A stretch of DNA of 64,000 bases. Source: Emticicia oligotrophica DSM 17448 (lineage in GTDB: Bacteria; Bacteroidota; Bacteroidia; Cytophagales; Spirosomataceae). The notes below the pieces were generated by a model, which was not told the origin of the DNA, ran no database searches, and was given only the letters and a program-made list of their open reading frames with translations. The position numbers and the translations under genes were made by a program. The first letter of the stretch is position 1; every line of letters begins with the position of its first letter. The stretch covers positions 1,426,001 to 1,490,000 of the forward strand of contig NC_018748.1 in assembly GCF_000263195.1 (NCBI RefSeq), given 5' to 3'. Shown piece by piece: positions 33,451 through 42,403 of the stretch.

Positions 33451-34083
33451 TTACTTCAAAATCTTAATCTTAATATCTTTGAAATAAACAATGCTCTTAG
33501 GGTCATGACCTTGGAGGGCGATTGTGCCAGAGCTGAGATGCTTCAAACCGCGTTTTTCTGGTAGTGGGTCTGGCTCGGTATAATCAACTGCCACTTTATC
33601 ATCAATCTTGATGGTTATGTGTTTATCTTGTACAATAATGTGGTATTCGTACCATTCATTGTCTTTTGCAAAATTTTCTTTTACATCTTCAAAACTATAT
33701 AAACTACCCGTTTTACGCCAGTCGGTGTGCGTTTGGTTGACTTGAACTTCATAGCCTTTTTCGGGCCACCCCTTGGCCTGATAATCTGTATGAATAAAAA
33801 TACCTGAGTTTGAGCCAGGTAATGTTTTGGCTTTGATTTTTAATTCAAAATTTTTGAAGTCGTGATTACCCACTTCTCCTTCATAAAACATGTGGGCACG
33901 CTCACCCGCTACTTTAATCGTGCCATCTTCAATAGAGAATGTGGCGGGATGGTCTTCGTTGATGTGCCAGCCATTGAAGGTTTTGCCATCAAAGAGCGAA
34001 ATCCAGCCTTTTTTTTCTTTTTTCTGGGCGAAAGTGAAGCTTACTGTACATAGAAAGAAGAGTAAGAACGAAAGTTTTTTCAT
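33451..34083 (-). CDS. secreted DUF1080 (3-keto-disaccharide hydrolase-type) protein
   Basis: A 210-residue protein with a signal peptide (about residues 1-19, ending SFTFAQ). The mature part is a lectin-like jelly-roll of the DUF1080 family: GWISLFDGKTFNGWHI near the start, FELKIKAKTLPGSNSGIFIH in the middle, and IALQGHDPKSIVYFKDIKI at the end. DUF1080 proteins include 3-keto-glucoside hydrolases and uncharacterised sugar-binding proteins. It probably acts in the periplasm. Single gene, leftward. Confidence 0.88.
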   Translation of the reverse strand: MKKLSFLLFFLCTVSFTFAQKKEKKGWISLFDGKTFNGWHINEDHPATFSIEDGTIKVAGERAHMFYEGEVGNHDFKNFELKIKAKTLPGSNSGIFIHTDYQAKGWPEKGYEVQVNQTHTDWRKTGSLYSFEDVKENFAKDNEWYEYHIIVQDKHITIKIDDKVAVDYTEPDPLPEKRGLKHLSSGTIALQGHDPKSIVYFKDIKIKILK

Positions 34084-34292
34084 GTTAAGCTAATTTTTGG
34101 AAGGGATGAATATTTATTTTACGACTCTAATTTACAATTTTCTTATATTTCCGAATAAGTTTTCGAGGTAATACTTTGATTATATCGACTAATTGCCACC
34201 AAATTGCTTCATTCAGGCTATTTATTTCTATTTGTGCTACCCTCGCTCTTTATCTTTACCTACTTTTGCAAAAAATAGCGGATTTTACCCCA

Positions 34293-35213
34293 ATGAGTCA
34301 AACCAATAGTGTTTTTATTCTCACCCTCGCCATTATCAGCTTAGGGTTTTTCTTGAAAAAGTATCAATTCATTACCGAAAAAGAAGGTAAAACAATTTCG
34401 AAGTTTCTAATGCACACCACTTTTCCGGCCTTGATGATTATTTCAACAGCTCGTGTGAAGTTAGACACCTCTCTTCTATTACTTCCATTATTTTGTATTA
34501 CTTTTTGTTCTATCATGATAGCCATTGCGTGGGTTTGGTTTGCCAAATACCCTAATGATTTGCGTGGGATTCTGACTATGGGTGCGGGTGGTCTCAATGT
34601 TGGGTTGTTTGGTTTTCCGATTATCGAAGGCTTGTTTGGCAAAGAGGCGATGGTTTATGCTGTAATGTTTGATATCGGTAATACAATCATGACTTTCGGG
34701 GTAGTTTATCCGATTGGGAGTTATTTTTCTGCTAATCATAAAGGTTTACCCGAATTTAAAACTTTAATCAAAAAAATATTTAGTTTGCCGCCAGTTTTAG
34801 GTATGTTTATCGGACTAACAATTAATATATCGGCCGTTGAAATGCCTCCGTTTTTCTTCGATTTTTTAGATACAATCGCCAAAGCCAATAAGCCTCTGGT
34901 TTTATTATTGATGGGCATTTACTTGAGTTTCGAGCTAAATAAAAAGCAATTCTTGGCTATTTCAAAGGTCTTGGTAATTCGCTACGTTGTGGGTCTTTTA
35001 TTTGTTTTGGGTCTTTATTTTAGTTTATCGCACGATACGCTACTTTACGCTGTGCTTGTTGTATGCGTAACTTTACCTTCGGGATTAACAATTTTACCTT
35101 TTTCTGATGAACTTAACTTTGATTCCCGAATTGCGGGTACGCTCATTAATATCTCGCTACTGATTAGTTTTGTACTTATGTGGGGGCTTGTATTAGGCCT
35201 ACATTTGACCTAA
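34293..35213 (+). CDS. AEC-family (auxin efflux carrier-like) transporter
   Basis: A 306-residue inner-membrane protein with about ten hydrophobic segments, matching the PIN/AEC permease family. Conserved features are LMHTTFPALMI near helix 2, a helix-break GAGGLNVGLFGFPIIEGLFG in the N-terminal half, and LPSGLTILPF in the C-terminal half. The start is placed at ATG 34293, which gives the family's normal length. A frame extension to 34176 would put a poorly conserved extra hydrophobic segment in front, and a TACTTTTG -7-like element (34261-34268) lies inside that extension. Substrate unknown. Confidence 0.85.
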   Translation: MSQTNSVFILTLAIISLGFFLKKYQFITEKEGKTISKFLMHTTFPALMIISTARVKLDTSLLLLPLFCITFCSIMIAIAWVWFAKYPNDLRGILTMGAGGLNVGLFGFPIIEGLFGKEAMVYAVMFDIGNTIMTFGVVYPIGSYFSANHKGLPEFKTLIKKIFSLPPVLGMFIGLTINISAVEMPPFFFDFLDTIAKANKPLVLLLMGIYLSFELNKKQFLAISKVLVIRYVVGLLFVLGLYFSLSHDTLLYAVLVVCVTLPSGLTILPFSDELNFDSRIAGTLINISLLISFVLMWGLVLGLHLT

Positions 35214-35258
35214 GCTATTCGTTCATCCTGAATTTTATATAAAGATTTTAATGGGTAA

Positions 35259-35308
35259 TTTTTTTAGTTCATTGCCATCATTAAACTGATGGCAATGAAC
35301 TAAAAAAA
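35259..35308. repeat. long perfect inverted repeat between AEC and phosphoesterase genes
   Basis: Two 22-nt arms (35259-35280 and 35287-35308) pair perfectly across a 6-nt loop. The T-run is at the 5' end of each strand's stem rather than the 3' end, so it is not a textbook terminator, though it lies between convergent genes. Confidence 0.8.
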
Positions 35309-35352
35309 TGAATCGCCTTTTAGTAAATAGCCTCGGAATGACTCATGTTTTC

Positions 35353-38061
35353 TTAATCATCATCTTCGTCTTCCTCTTCTTCGCTACCTGACATCTTCGC
35401 TGGATATGGTTTTGTACCTTTGGCTGAAAACCAGATAATGCGATTCAACATATTATCATTTCCACGGTCAATTCGATTAAAAGCAAACTTGATTGACTGA
35501 TTCGTGAATTTCAAAGCTGCTCCCTTTTGTTTTTCGGCAGGTTTATTCATCTCATCTAGAGGAACGAGGTTTTTCTTGTGCGTAAACTTATAATCAGTAT
35601 TGAGTTTATCAGTAAAACAATCAAACATTGGCGAGGCGGTGGCATCAAGGATATTCATCGGAGGTAAACCCAAGATTTGCTCAATTGTACGCAATAATGA
35701 TGTTTGATTATAATTGGTATGTACTGTTTTTTGTAGACGAGAATAGTTACTTACCACAAAGCCAGTCGTGCGGTAGGCACTTACGTGGTCCCAGCCCGCT
35801 TGCGAATCATCTTCACTGATAAAAATTACAGTAGAATCTGCAAAGCGACTATTCATGATGGCTTCCACAATACGCCCCACCGCCAAATCATTATCGGCAA
35901 CCATTGCTCTCGGCGTTGGGAATTTAGGGTTTAGGCCCGTAGTATGGTCATTTGGCAACGACATAATCATTAAATTCGGCAAAGAAGCATTAGGGTTTGC
36001 CTCAATAGCTTTAAATTCTTTCAAGAAAGCATCAGTTCGCATTTGGTCGCTAATTACTTCATTATCACAGCCCGGAAAATCACTTGCTAAAATTGGTCTT
36101 ACCCTCGAAATTGTGGTTGTATTTGTATAAGGAAAAGTCTCACCTTTTTGTTGTAATTCGTATAGTTTTGCCCAATCGTAGGCTTTTTCATCGAATTCAC
36201 AGGTGCAAGCTTCTCCATAAATTCGCACAGTTTTTCCGTGGTCGAGAGCACTATTCCAAATCAATCCTTTTTTATTGTAAACCAAGGCATCATACAACAC
36301 GTGCGGATAACTTCTAAACCAAGCACGGACACTTTTTTCAGTATAATCAGTCACCATACCCGCACTTGCCCAGTGGTGACCTTCGGCCGAAGCTTTCCCC
36401 GAAACGTGGTAATTATCCATCAATAAATATTCTCTTGCAATACTGTGCTGGTTTGGCGTAATGCTATCGCCAAAAATACAGAGCGATTCCATGCCATTTC
36501 CTTCTTTCATATCGCCCAAAACTTGGTCGTAAGTGCGATTTTCTTTGATAATGTATAGCACATGTTTAAAAACTGAAGGTTCCCCAATGCGTTCGGGAAC
36601 AGGCCTCGGAGCTACATTTTTTCGAGGTAGAAGTTCCGCCAATTTTGCTCTTTTATATAAGCTTTGGTTTTTTACTTTTTCGGTGAAAGTTTTGAGTAAA
36701 GTTTCATCGGGTAAAGGAATAAATGAAATAGAAGCCAATTGTTTGTGGGAATTATACGCTTTATCAGCCTTGATACCATCGTTTAATTTATGAGCAGCCC
36801 TTGCTCCTACCGCCTCTAAATTGGTAATATATAGTTCATTTTCATTGACTATAATTCCTGATGGATACGCTTGTGTTGGAATATATCCTTTCACTAAACT
36901 TTGTCCTGAGCCAGTATTACTCACACGTTTTCCTAAAGAAACTACCGCCACAGCATTATCTAAACCATTGGCTACATAAAGTATCGAACCTGTTTTATCT
37001 AAAGCTAATGCATTGGGAGTGCTACCAATCAGTTTTTCATTGTCTTTGAATAGTCCAACATAAATCGAATCTATCACTTGCAGTTGTTGGGCATCAATCA
37101 CCGAAACGTGGTCGCTATTACCATTGGCTACGTATAAAAACTGATTATCAGCACTTGCAATAATGGCATTGGGGTGGAGTCCTACGTTGAGTTCTTTGAT
37201 GGATTTTCCAGAATAAATATCAAAAACCGAAACCGTACCTCTCGAAATCGCCCCAGTTTGTGGGTTGATGTAAGCACTTCCCCAAGGTACCCCCGCAGTT
37301 TCTTTACCATCGGCAGGATTAGTTATTGGGCCTGCCCAGTTGGTTACAAAAGCCTGATTACCAACAATCTTTAAACCATAAGGTGCAACTCCTGTGGTTT
37401 GTTTCCATACTTCTTCGCCCGTATTGACATTTACTTTTACAATTTGATTGTTTCCATTCAAAACTGTATAAAGAAATAACTCCCCATTTTCGAGCTTTAC
37501 TTCTACTTCATTTGGCAAAGCAATAGCAGCAGGAGCTTCTGCTTTGAATGTAAAGGCTTTTAAAAACTTAATTTCTTTACCAGTCCACGTTGCTTGCATG
37601 ACGTATGAATTTGGTGTTTCACGGCCACCAGTTCCCCAAAAAATATAAGTTGAATCTTTGAAAGTAACGGTTTTAATGCCCGAAAACGAACTCATATAAT
37701 TTTTATACTGAGATACTTTATCATAACTCCAACGATTTACCAATTTGTGGGTTTTTGCATCAAAAACGGCCAAACCGTAACGGTCTTCAACCAAAACCAA
37801 TGAAGTATTCGGAATCATCACTAAATCGAGGCTATGATTTTCAAGGTCGGGATTTCCAAAATTAACCGACTCACCAGCACCATCAATGATGCGATTGTAA
37901 GGCATTAAAAAAGGAGAATTTTCGGCGAAAAGAGTAGTATCATCATAACGAGGCTGTGATTGATTAACAGCTATGTAAGTATTCTTGACCGATTTACAAG
38001 CCCAAAAACTACTAATCATAACCAAGGCTAAGGCTAGTAGTAAACTGCTATTTTTTTTCAT
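35353..38061 (-). CDS. YncE-type beta-propeller / phosphoesterase lipoprotein
   Basis: A 902-residue protein. The signal sequence ends in SSFWAC (lipobox Cys at about 22), so it is a lipoprotein. Residues about 50-430 form a YVTN/YncE-like beta-propeller (GLHPNAIIASADNQFLYVAN and TPNALALDKTGSILYVAN). About 490-850 is an alkaline-phosphatase-superfamily phosphoesterase (HVLYIIKENRTYDQVLGDM, DNYHVSGKASAEGHHWASAG, FISEDDSQAGWDHVSAYRT). This two-domain architecture is known in Bacteroidota; the substrate is not established. The C-terminus is very acidic (EEEEDEDDD). It probably hydrolyses phosphate esters at the cell surface or periplasm. Confidence 0.87.
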   Translation of the reverse strand: MKKNSSLLLALALVMISSFWACKSVKNTYIAVNQSQPRYDDTTLFAENSPFLMPYNRIIDGAGESVNFGNPDLENHSLDLVMIPNTSLVLVEDRYGLAVFDAKTHKLVNRWSYDKVSQYKNYMSSFSGIKTVTFKDSTYIFWGTGGRETPNSYVMQATWTGKEIKFLKAFTFKAEAPAAIALPNEVEVKLENGELFLYTVLNGNNQIVKVNVNTGEEVWKQTTGVAPYGLKIVGNQAFVTNWAGPITNPADGKETAGVPWGSAYINPQTGAISRGTVSVFDIYSGKSIKELNVGLHPNAIIASADNQFLYVANGNSDHVSVIDAQQLQVIDSIYVGLFKDNEKLIGSTPNALALDKTGSILYVANGLDNAVAVVSLGKRVSNTGSGQSLVKGYIPTQAYPSGIIVNENELYITNLEAVGARAAHKLNDGIKADKAYNSHKQLASISFIPLPDETLLKTFTEKVKNQSLYKRAKLAELLPRKNVAPRPVPERIGEPSVFKHVLYIIKENRTYDQVLGDMKEGNGMESLCIFGDSITPNQHSIAREYLLMDNYHVSGKASAEGHHWASAGMVTDYTEKSVRAWFRSYPHVLYDALVYNKKGLIWNSALDHGKTVRIYGEACTCEFDEKAYDWAKLYELQQKGETFPYTNTTTISRVRPILASDFPGCDNEVISDQMRTDAFLKEFKAIEANPNASLPNLMIMSLPNDHTTGLNPKFPTPRAMVADNDLAVGRIVEAIMNSRFADSTVIFISEDDSQAGWDHVSAYRTTGFVVSNYSRLQKTVHTNYNQTSLLRTIEQILGLPPMNILDATASPMFDCFTDKLNTDYKFTHKKNLVPLDEMNKPAEKQKGAALKFTNQSIKFAFNRIDRGNDNMLNRIIWFSAKGTKPYPAKMSGSEEEEDEDDD

Positions 38062-38190
38062 AAGAGTTGTTTAAAATGAATATTCTCCAAAATTAATCAA
38101 CAAAGCTTAATTTTTAGAGAATTGTAAGATTAAGGAATTTTTATAAAATAGAAGAAGTGGAACACATTAAATAATATCGAGTAAAAGATA

Positions 38191-38278
38191 TGCCATTAGG
38201 CACTCTATTTTAACATTATTACTAGGTCGCCAATATTTAGGCATATTGTATCCAGAAAATTAAATGCGTTTAACCTAA
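38191..38278. repeat. dispersed intergenic repeat elements, left copy
   Basis: TGCCATTAGGCACTCTAT (38191-38208) recurs inverted and identical at 40856-40873. TTAAATGCGTTTAACCTAA (38260-38278) recurs directly with two changes at 40899-40917. The copies flank the penicillin-acylase gene. Confidence 0.7.
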
Positions 38279-38294
38279 TTGATGAAAGCATAGG

Positions 38295-38325
38295 TTTATT
38301 CAATAGAAAATTCTTTCTATATTTG
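38295..38325 (+). promoter_or_regulatory. probable promoter of the penicillin acylase gene
   Basis: TTTA (38295-38298), 19 nt, TATATTTG (38318-38325). A near match to the Bacteroidota consensus; the start would be about 38332, 17 nt before the ATG. Confidence 0.5.
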
Positions 38326-38348
38326 AGTAATTCAAACTACGCCTAAAC

Positions 38349-40721
38349 ATGAAAAACTTCATCAAAATTGTACTGCTCATCTTACAGTCTTATGCTACAT
38401 TTGCTCAATCTATTAATATCAAAATCTTAAAACAATCCGTTGAGGTTTACAAAGACCAATGGGGAGTCTCGCATATTTATGCCCAAAACGAGCATGATTT
38501 GTTTGTTACGCAAGGTTATGTGGCTGCTTCTGACCGATTATTTCAACTCGAAATGTGGCGACGCCAAGCCACAGGTACAGTAGCCGAACTACTCGGCGAA
38601 CGTGAACTCAAGCGAGATATTGGTACCAGAGTTTTCAAATTTCGAGGAAATCTGGATGCTGAACTTCAGCATTATCACCCACGTAGTAAGCAAATTATTG
38701 AGGCCTTTGTGGCAGGTATAAACGCCTACATTGCTGAAGCTCGCCAAAACCCAGCAAATCTGCCCTTTGAATTCCAAATACTCCATACTCTACCCGAATT
38801 TTGGACGCCCGAAATTGTCATTAGTCGCCATCAAGGACTTTTGGGCAATATCGAAGAAGAAATAAATACGGCTCGCTTGGTTAAGCTCATTGGGGCAGAT
38901 AAAGTAAGAGAACTTTCGTGGTTTCATCCAAAAAATTCAGATAACGAACCAAACCTCGAACTTGATAAAATGCTCGATAATGATGTGCTTTTTGAGCATA
39001 TTTTAGAATATTATGAAGCCTTCAGAAGTCCACTAAAGTTTCCTAAACCAGATAATAAAATAGGCCTTTTAGAGGGTTTTGACGATTGGTACAAAGATGA
39101 AAAAGCAAACGTGGGCTCGAATAATTGGATTATTTCGGGGAAACTTTCTGAAAGTGGCTACCCAATGTTGGCCAACGACCCTCATCGAGCACAATCTACA
39201 CCATCGCTAAGATATTGGGTACACTTAAATGCTCCCGGCTGGAATGTAATAGGCGGTGGCGAACCAACACTCCCAGGTGTTTCGATTGGCCATAACGAAT
39301 ACGGTGCTTGGGGTTTAACTATTTTTGAGACTGATAATGAAGATTTATATGTCTATGAACAAAACCCTAAAAATCCGAATCAATATAAGCACAATGGCAT
39401 CTGGAAAAACATCAAAATCATCACTGATACCATTCGTATCAAAGGGCAAGCACCAAAGATTGTTCAATTAAAATATACGCATCATGGCCCAATTGTTTAT
39501 GAAGATGCTACCCACCAGCATATTTATGCTGTAAGGGCAGGTTGGCAAGAAGTAGGTTGTGCCCCATATTTGGCAAGTTTACGCATGAATCAAGCAAAAA
39601 ATTGGGAGGAATTTAGAAAAGCCTGCACCTTTAGTCGCATTCCAGGTGAAAACATGATTTGGGCTGATAAAAAAGGTCATATTGGCTGGCAAGCCGTTGG
39701 TATCTCGCCGATTCGTAAAAATTGGTCAGGATTAGTGCCTGTTCCGGGTGATGGCCGCTACGAGTGGGCGGGTTATTTACCCATTGAACTTTTACCCAAC
39801 AAATTCGACCCCAACGAAGGTTTTGTTGTAACTGCTAACAATAATCTTACGCCCGCTAATTTTCCGAATCGAAATGCCATTGGCTGGCGATGGGCTACAC
39901 CCGTAAGAGCCCATCGAATTGAAGAGGTTTTGGCCTCGGGTAAAAAGCATACCTTAGAATCGTTTGCGACTTTACAAAGCGATTACGTTTCGCTCACTGC
40001 ACGTGTTTTAGTACCGATCTTGAAGCGTTTGAGCATTGACGAAAAGTATAAATCCTATCATTCAAAACTCGGCGAATGGAATACGTTTGAACTTAGTCCA
40101 GAATCAACGACGGCTACGATGTATGTAGAATGGGAAAATCTTTTACAAAAAGCTGTGCATAAAATGGCCGTTCCAGAAAAAGCACAGAAATATTTAAAGA
40201 CTATTCCAACCAAACGCCTTACCGATTGGCTTGTAACACCGCCTCCATTTTTTGGAGCAAATCCTGTTGTAAGTCGTGATTCTATACTCATTACTTGCTT
40301 CAAGCAAGCCATTGATAACCTCCAAACAAGGTTAGGCAAGGATGAGAGCAAATGGCAATATGGACAAGCTGATAATAAGCACATTAAACTTACGCATGCT
40401 TTATCAGATTGGGTAACTGACCCTGCTCTGAAAGCAAAAATAAATCTTGGCCCGATTCCAAGAGGGGGATATGGTGAAACTGTGAATAATACCAGCAATA
40501 ATCTTAATCAAACGCACGGAGCATCATTTAAAATAATTGTGGATACTGAAAATTGGGATAGAACTTTGGGCATCAATAACCCTGGGCAATCGGGCGACCC
40601 ACGTTCGCCGCATTATGGTGATTTATTTAATTTATGGGGAAAAGGTGGATATTTTCCTGTATATTTTACCAAATCAAAAATAATGGCTGTTTCAGAAAAA
40701 GTTTTGGTTTTGAAACCTTAA
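38349..40721 (+). CDS. secreted penicillin-acylase-family Ntn hydrolase
   Basis: A 790-residue protein with a signal peptide (about residues 1-19, ending YATFAQ). The alpha-chain region begins with VEVYKDQWGVSHIYAQNEHDL. Autocatalytic cleavage would expose Ser257 in VGSNNWIISG, the N-terminal nucleophile. The beta chain contains YPMLANDPHR (usual LANDPHL motif), PGVSIGHNEYGAWGLT and the C-terminal PGQSGDPRSPHYGD segment. The family hydrolyses amide bonds in beta-lactams and acyl-homoserine lactones; which applies here is not known. It acts in the periplasm. It is a single gene flanked by dispersed repeats. Confidence 0.92.
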   Translation: MKNFIKIVLLILQSYATFAQSINIKILKQSVEVYKDQWGVSHIYAQNEHDLFVTQGYVAASDRLFQLEMWRRQATGTVAELLGERELKRDIGTRVFKFRGNLDAELQHYHPRSKQIIEAFVAGINAYIAEARQNPANLPFEFQILHTLPEFWTPEIVISRHQGLLGNIEEEINTARLVKLIGADKVRELSWFHPKNSDNEPNLELDKMLDNDVLFEHILEYYEAFRSPLKFPKPDNKIGLLEGFDDWYKDEKANVGSNNWIISGKLSESGYPMLANDPHRAQSTPSLRYWVHLNAPGWNVIGGGEPTLPGVSIGHNEYGAWGLTIFETDNEDLYVYEQNPKNPNQYKHNGIWKNIKIITDTIRIKGQAPKIVQLKYTHHGPIVYEDATHQHIYAVRAGWQEVGCAPYLASLRMNQAKNWEEFRKACTFSRIPGENMIWADKKGHIGWQAVGISPIRKNWSGLVPVPGDGRYEWAGYLPIELLPNKFDPNEGFVVTANNNLTPANFPNRNAIGWRWATPVRAHRIEEVLASGKKHTLESFATLQSDYVSLTARVLVPILKRLSIDEKYKSYHSKLGEWNTFELSPESTTATMYVEWENLLQKAVHKMAVPEKAQKYLKTIPTKRLTDWLVTPPPFFGANPVVSRDSILITCFKQAIDNLQTRLGKDESKWQYGQADNKHIKLTHALSDWVTDPALKAKINLGPIPRGGYGETVNNTSNNLNQTHGASFKIIVDTENWDRTLGINNPGQSGDPRSPHYGDLFNLWGKGGYFPVYFTKSKIMAVSEKVLVLKP

Positions 40722-40855
40722 CAGGTTAAACACACTTAATTTTATGGTTAAAACATGCCACTTTAGGAGCTAAATATTGGTAACCGACGCTCTGTAGTAT
40801 ATCGTAATAAAGTTGCGTACCTATGGCACGCTGATACTTATTCGTTTCTACCGAT

Positions 40856-40917
40856 ATAGAGTGCCTAATGGCACATTTCTTAACCAAATTAGAGGATATT
40901 GAATGCGTTCAACCTAA
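40856..40917. repeat. dispersed intergenic repeat elements, right copy
   Basis: Right-hand partners of the repeats at 38191-38278: an 18-bp perfect inverted copy at 40856-40873 and a 19-nt direct copy (two mismatches) at 40899-40917. The preceding 40750-40855 carries related fragments such as CTATGGCACG. Confidence 0.7.
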
Positions 40918-40932
40918 AAGTTTGATAAAGAT

Positions 40933-40970
40933 TTGTTTAGGTGTTGGCTATTGAGTCAACACCTAAACAA
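40933..40970 (-). terminator. intrinsic terminator after the amine oxidase gene
   Basis: A 14-bp stem (40933-40946 / 40957-40970, TTGTTTAGGTGTTG) with a 10-nt loop, just past the leftward stop codon at 40976. Confidence 0.75.
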
Positions 40971-40975
40971 TTTTA

Positions 40976-42316
40976 TTAACCCAAAATCTCTCTAGCCACT
41001 CTTTCTCCCGAGCGAATCGCTCCATCAATATAGCCATTCCAAATATCAGAAGTTTCAGTTCCTGCCCAGTGAATATTACCCACGGGTTCACGTAATGCTT
41101 TTCCGAGCGATGTCCACGCACCAGTAGGCATTAGCCCAGCATAACACCCACGAGTAAATTCTTCAGTTGCCCAACTATGGTCAATATACGTAATCGGATG
41201 ACGAGCCTTTTCACCATAGAATTTTGCAAACGAATCTAATATAGAATTTCTACGCTCTTCTTCTGAAAGATTAGCAAAAGCTTTTGCTTGATTTCCCAAA
41301 ACAAAGCCCATCATAATTCCCTTACTACCATCTTTCGGAGAATTATCGAAAGTTACCGTTGTAAAGCCGTCATTCGTTGCCGACAGACCATTTAAACCTG
41401 CCTCTCGCCAAAAAGGTTTATCATAAATGGCATAGGTTTTCCAGACTGTTCCCATGGGCATTCGTTGGGTTAGTTGCTCTCGGTTAGCAGGCATTATTGG
41501 CAAGTAATTGATTCGTCCTGCTAAAGTTGGCGGTAAAGCTACTACTACTTTCTTAGCCACAAACTCGAAGCCTTCGCCTTGTATTTTTACTAATTCTCCC
41601 TCTTGAATGATATTTTTTACTACAGAATTGAGTCTGATTTTATCTTGAAAAGTTTCAGCCAAACGCAAAGCTGGTAAAGAAGCTCCGCCCAAGATACGTT
41701 CTTCTTGAGCTCCATTTTTTACATTAATTAAAGTGTCTAAGTCTCTACCAGATTTGGTATAGAAAAGAGCATGTAGCATCGAAATTTCATTAGGGTCTGC
41801 CGCCCAAATAGCCTCGGCAGCGAGTTTAAACATAATACGAGCTGTTTTGAAACTCATTTGTTTTTGCATCCATGTAGCCAAGGTCATGGAATCATAGTAA
41901 GCAGCATTCGGTGAATCCCAAGGCTTTTCTAAATCAATGGTTTTTGAAAGTTTATTCATTCGCTTGATGGCAAAATCTAAACTGAGCAAAGAGCCAATCG
42001 GCAAAGGAGGAATAATGCCTTTATAATGTTTTACTTTTCCATTGAAATATAGGGTGCTTTTCCCTTCATCATAAGTTGGAAAAGTGCCCACACCAAACTC
42101 TCTAGCTAATGCATATATTTTATCTTGAGTGGGCCCGACCCACGCAGCACCCAAATCGAGGTACGAACCATCATCGTAGTATTTTGTATAAACTCGCCCT
42201 CCCACTCTATCACGGGCTTCAAGCAATAATACATCTTTTTCGGCTTTGAGGAGTTCACGGGTAGCAGTTAGTCCAGCGTAGCCTGCTCCAATGACAATGG
42301 CATCGTAGATTTTCAT
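40976..42316 (-). CDS. flavin monoamine oxidase family protein
   Basis: A 446-residue FAD enzyme. The N-terminal dinucleotide motif AIVIGAGYAGLTATRELLKA is followed by LLLEARDRVGGRVYT. The C-terminal FAD-binding motif is IHWAGTETSDIWNGYIDGAI, which is characteristic of monoamine oxidases, including WAGTET. No signal peptide. It would oxidise a primary or polyamine, producing aldehyde, ammonia and peroxide; the substrate is unknown. Separated by 87 nt and a terminator from the upstream gene lhgO, so probably independently transcribed. Confidence 0.88.
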   Translation of the reverse strand: MKIYDAIVIGAGYAGLTATRELLKAEKDVLLLEARDRVGGRVYTKYYDDGSYLDLGAAWVGPTQDKIYALAREFGVGTFPTYDEGKSTLYFNGKVKHYKGIIPPLPIGSLLSLDFAIKRMNKLSKTIDLEKPWDSPNAAYYDSMTLATWMQKQMSFKTARIMFKLAAEAIWAADPNEISMLHALFYTKSGRDLDTLINVKNGAQEERILGGASLPALRLAETFQDKIRLNSVVKNIIQEGELVKIQGEGFEFVAKKVVVALPPTLAGRINYLPIMPANREQLTQRMPMGTVWKTYAIYDKPFWREAGLNGLSATNDGFTTVTFDNSPKDGSKGIMMGFVLGNQAKAFANLSEEERRNSILDSFAKFYGEKARHPITYIDHSWATEEFTRGCYAGLMPTGAWTSLGKALREPVGNIHWAGTETSDIWNGYIDGAIRSGERVAREILG

Positions 42317-42352
42317 GTTTTTTTGAAGGTTGAATTATTGGGTGTAATATAC

Positions 42353-42384
42353 AAAAAAGGTCACAGAGTAATTCTGTGACCTTT
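42353..42384 (-). terminator. intrinsic terminator after lhgO
   Basis: A 12-bp perfect stem (42356-42367 / 42373-42384, AAAGGTCACAGA) with a 5-nt loop. Read leftward, it is followed by a T run. Confidence 0.88.
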
Positions 42385-42403
42385 GTATTAAAAGCAAAAT
42401 TTC

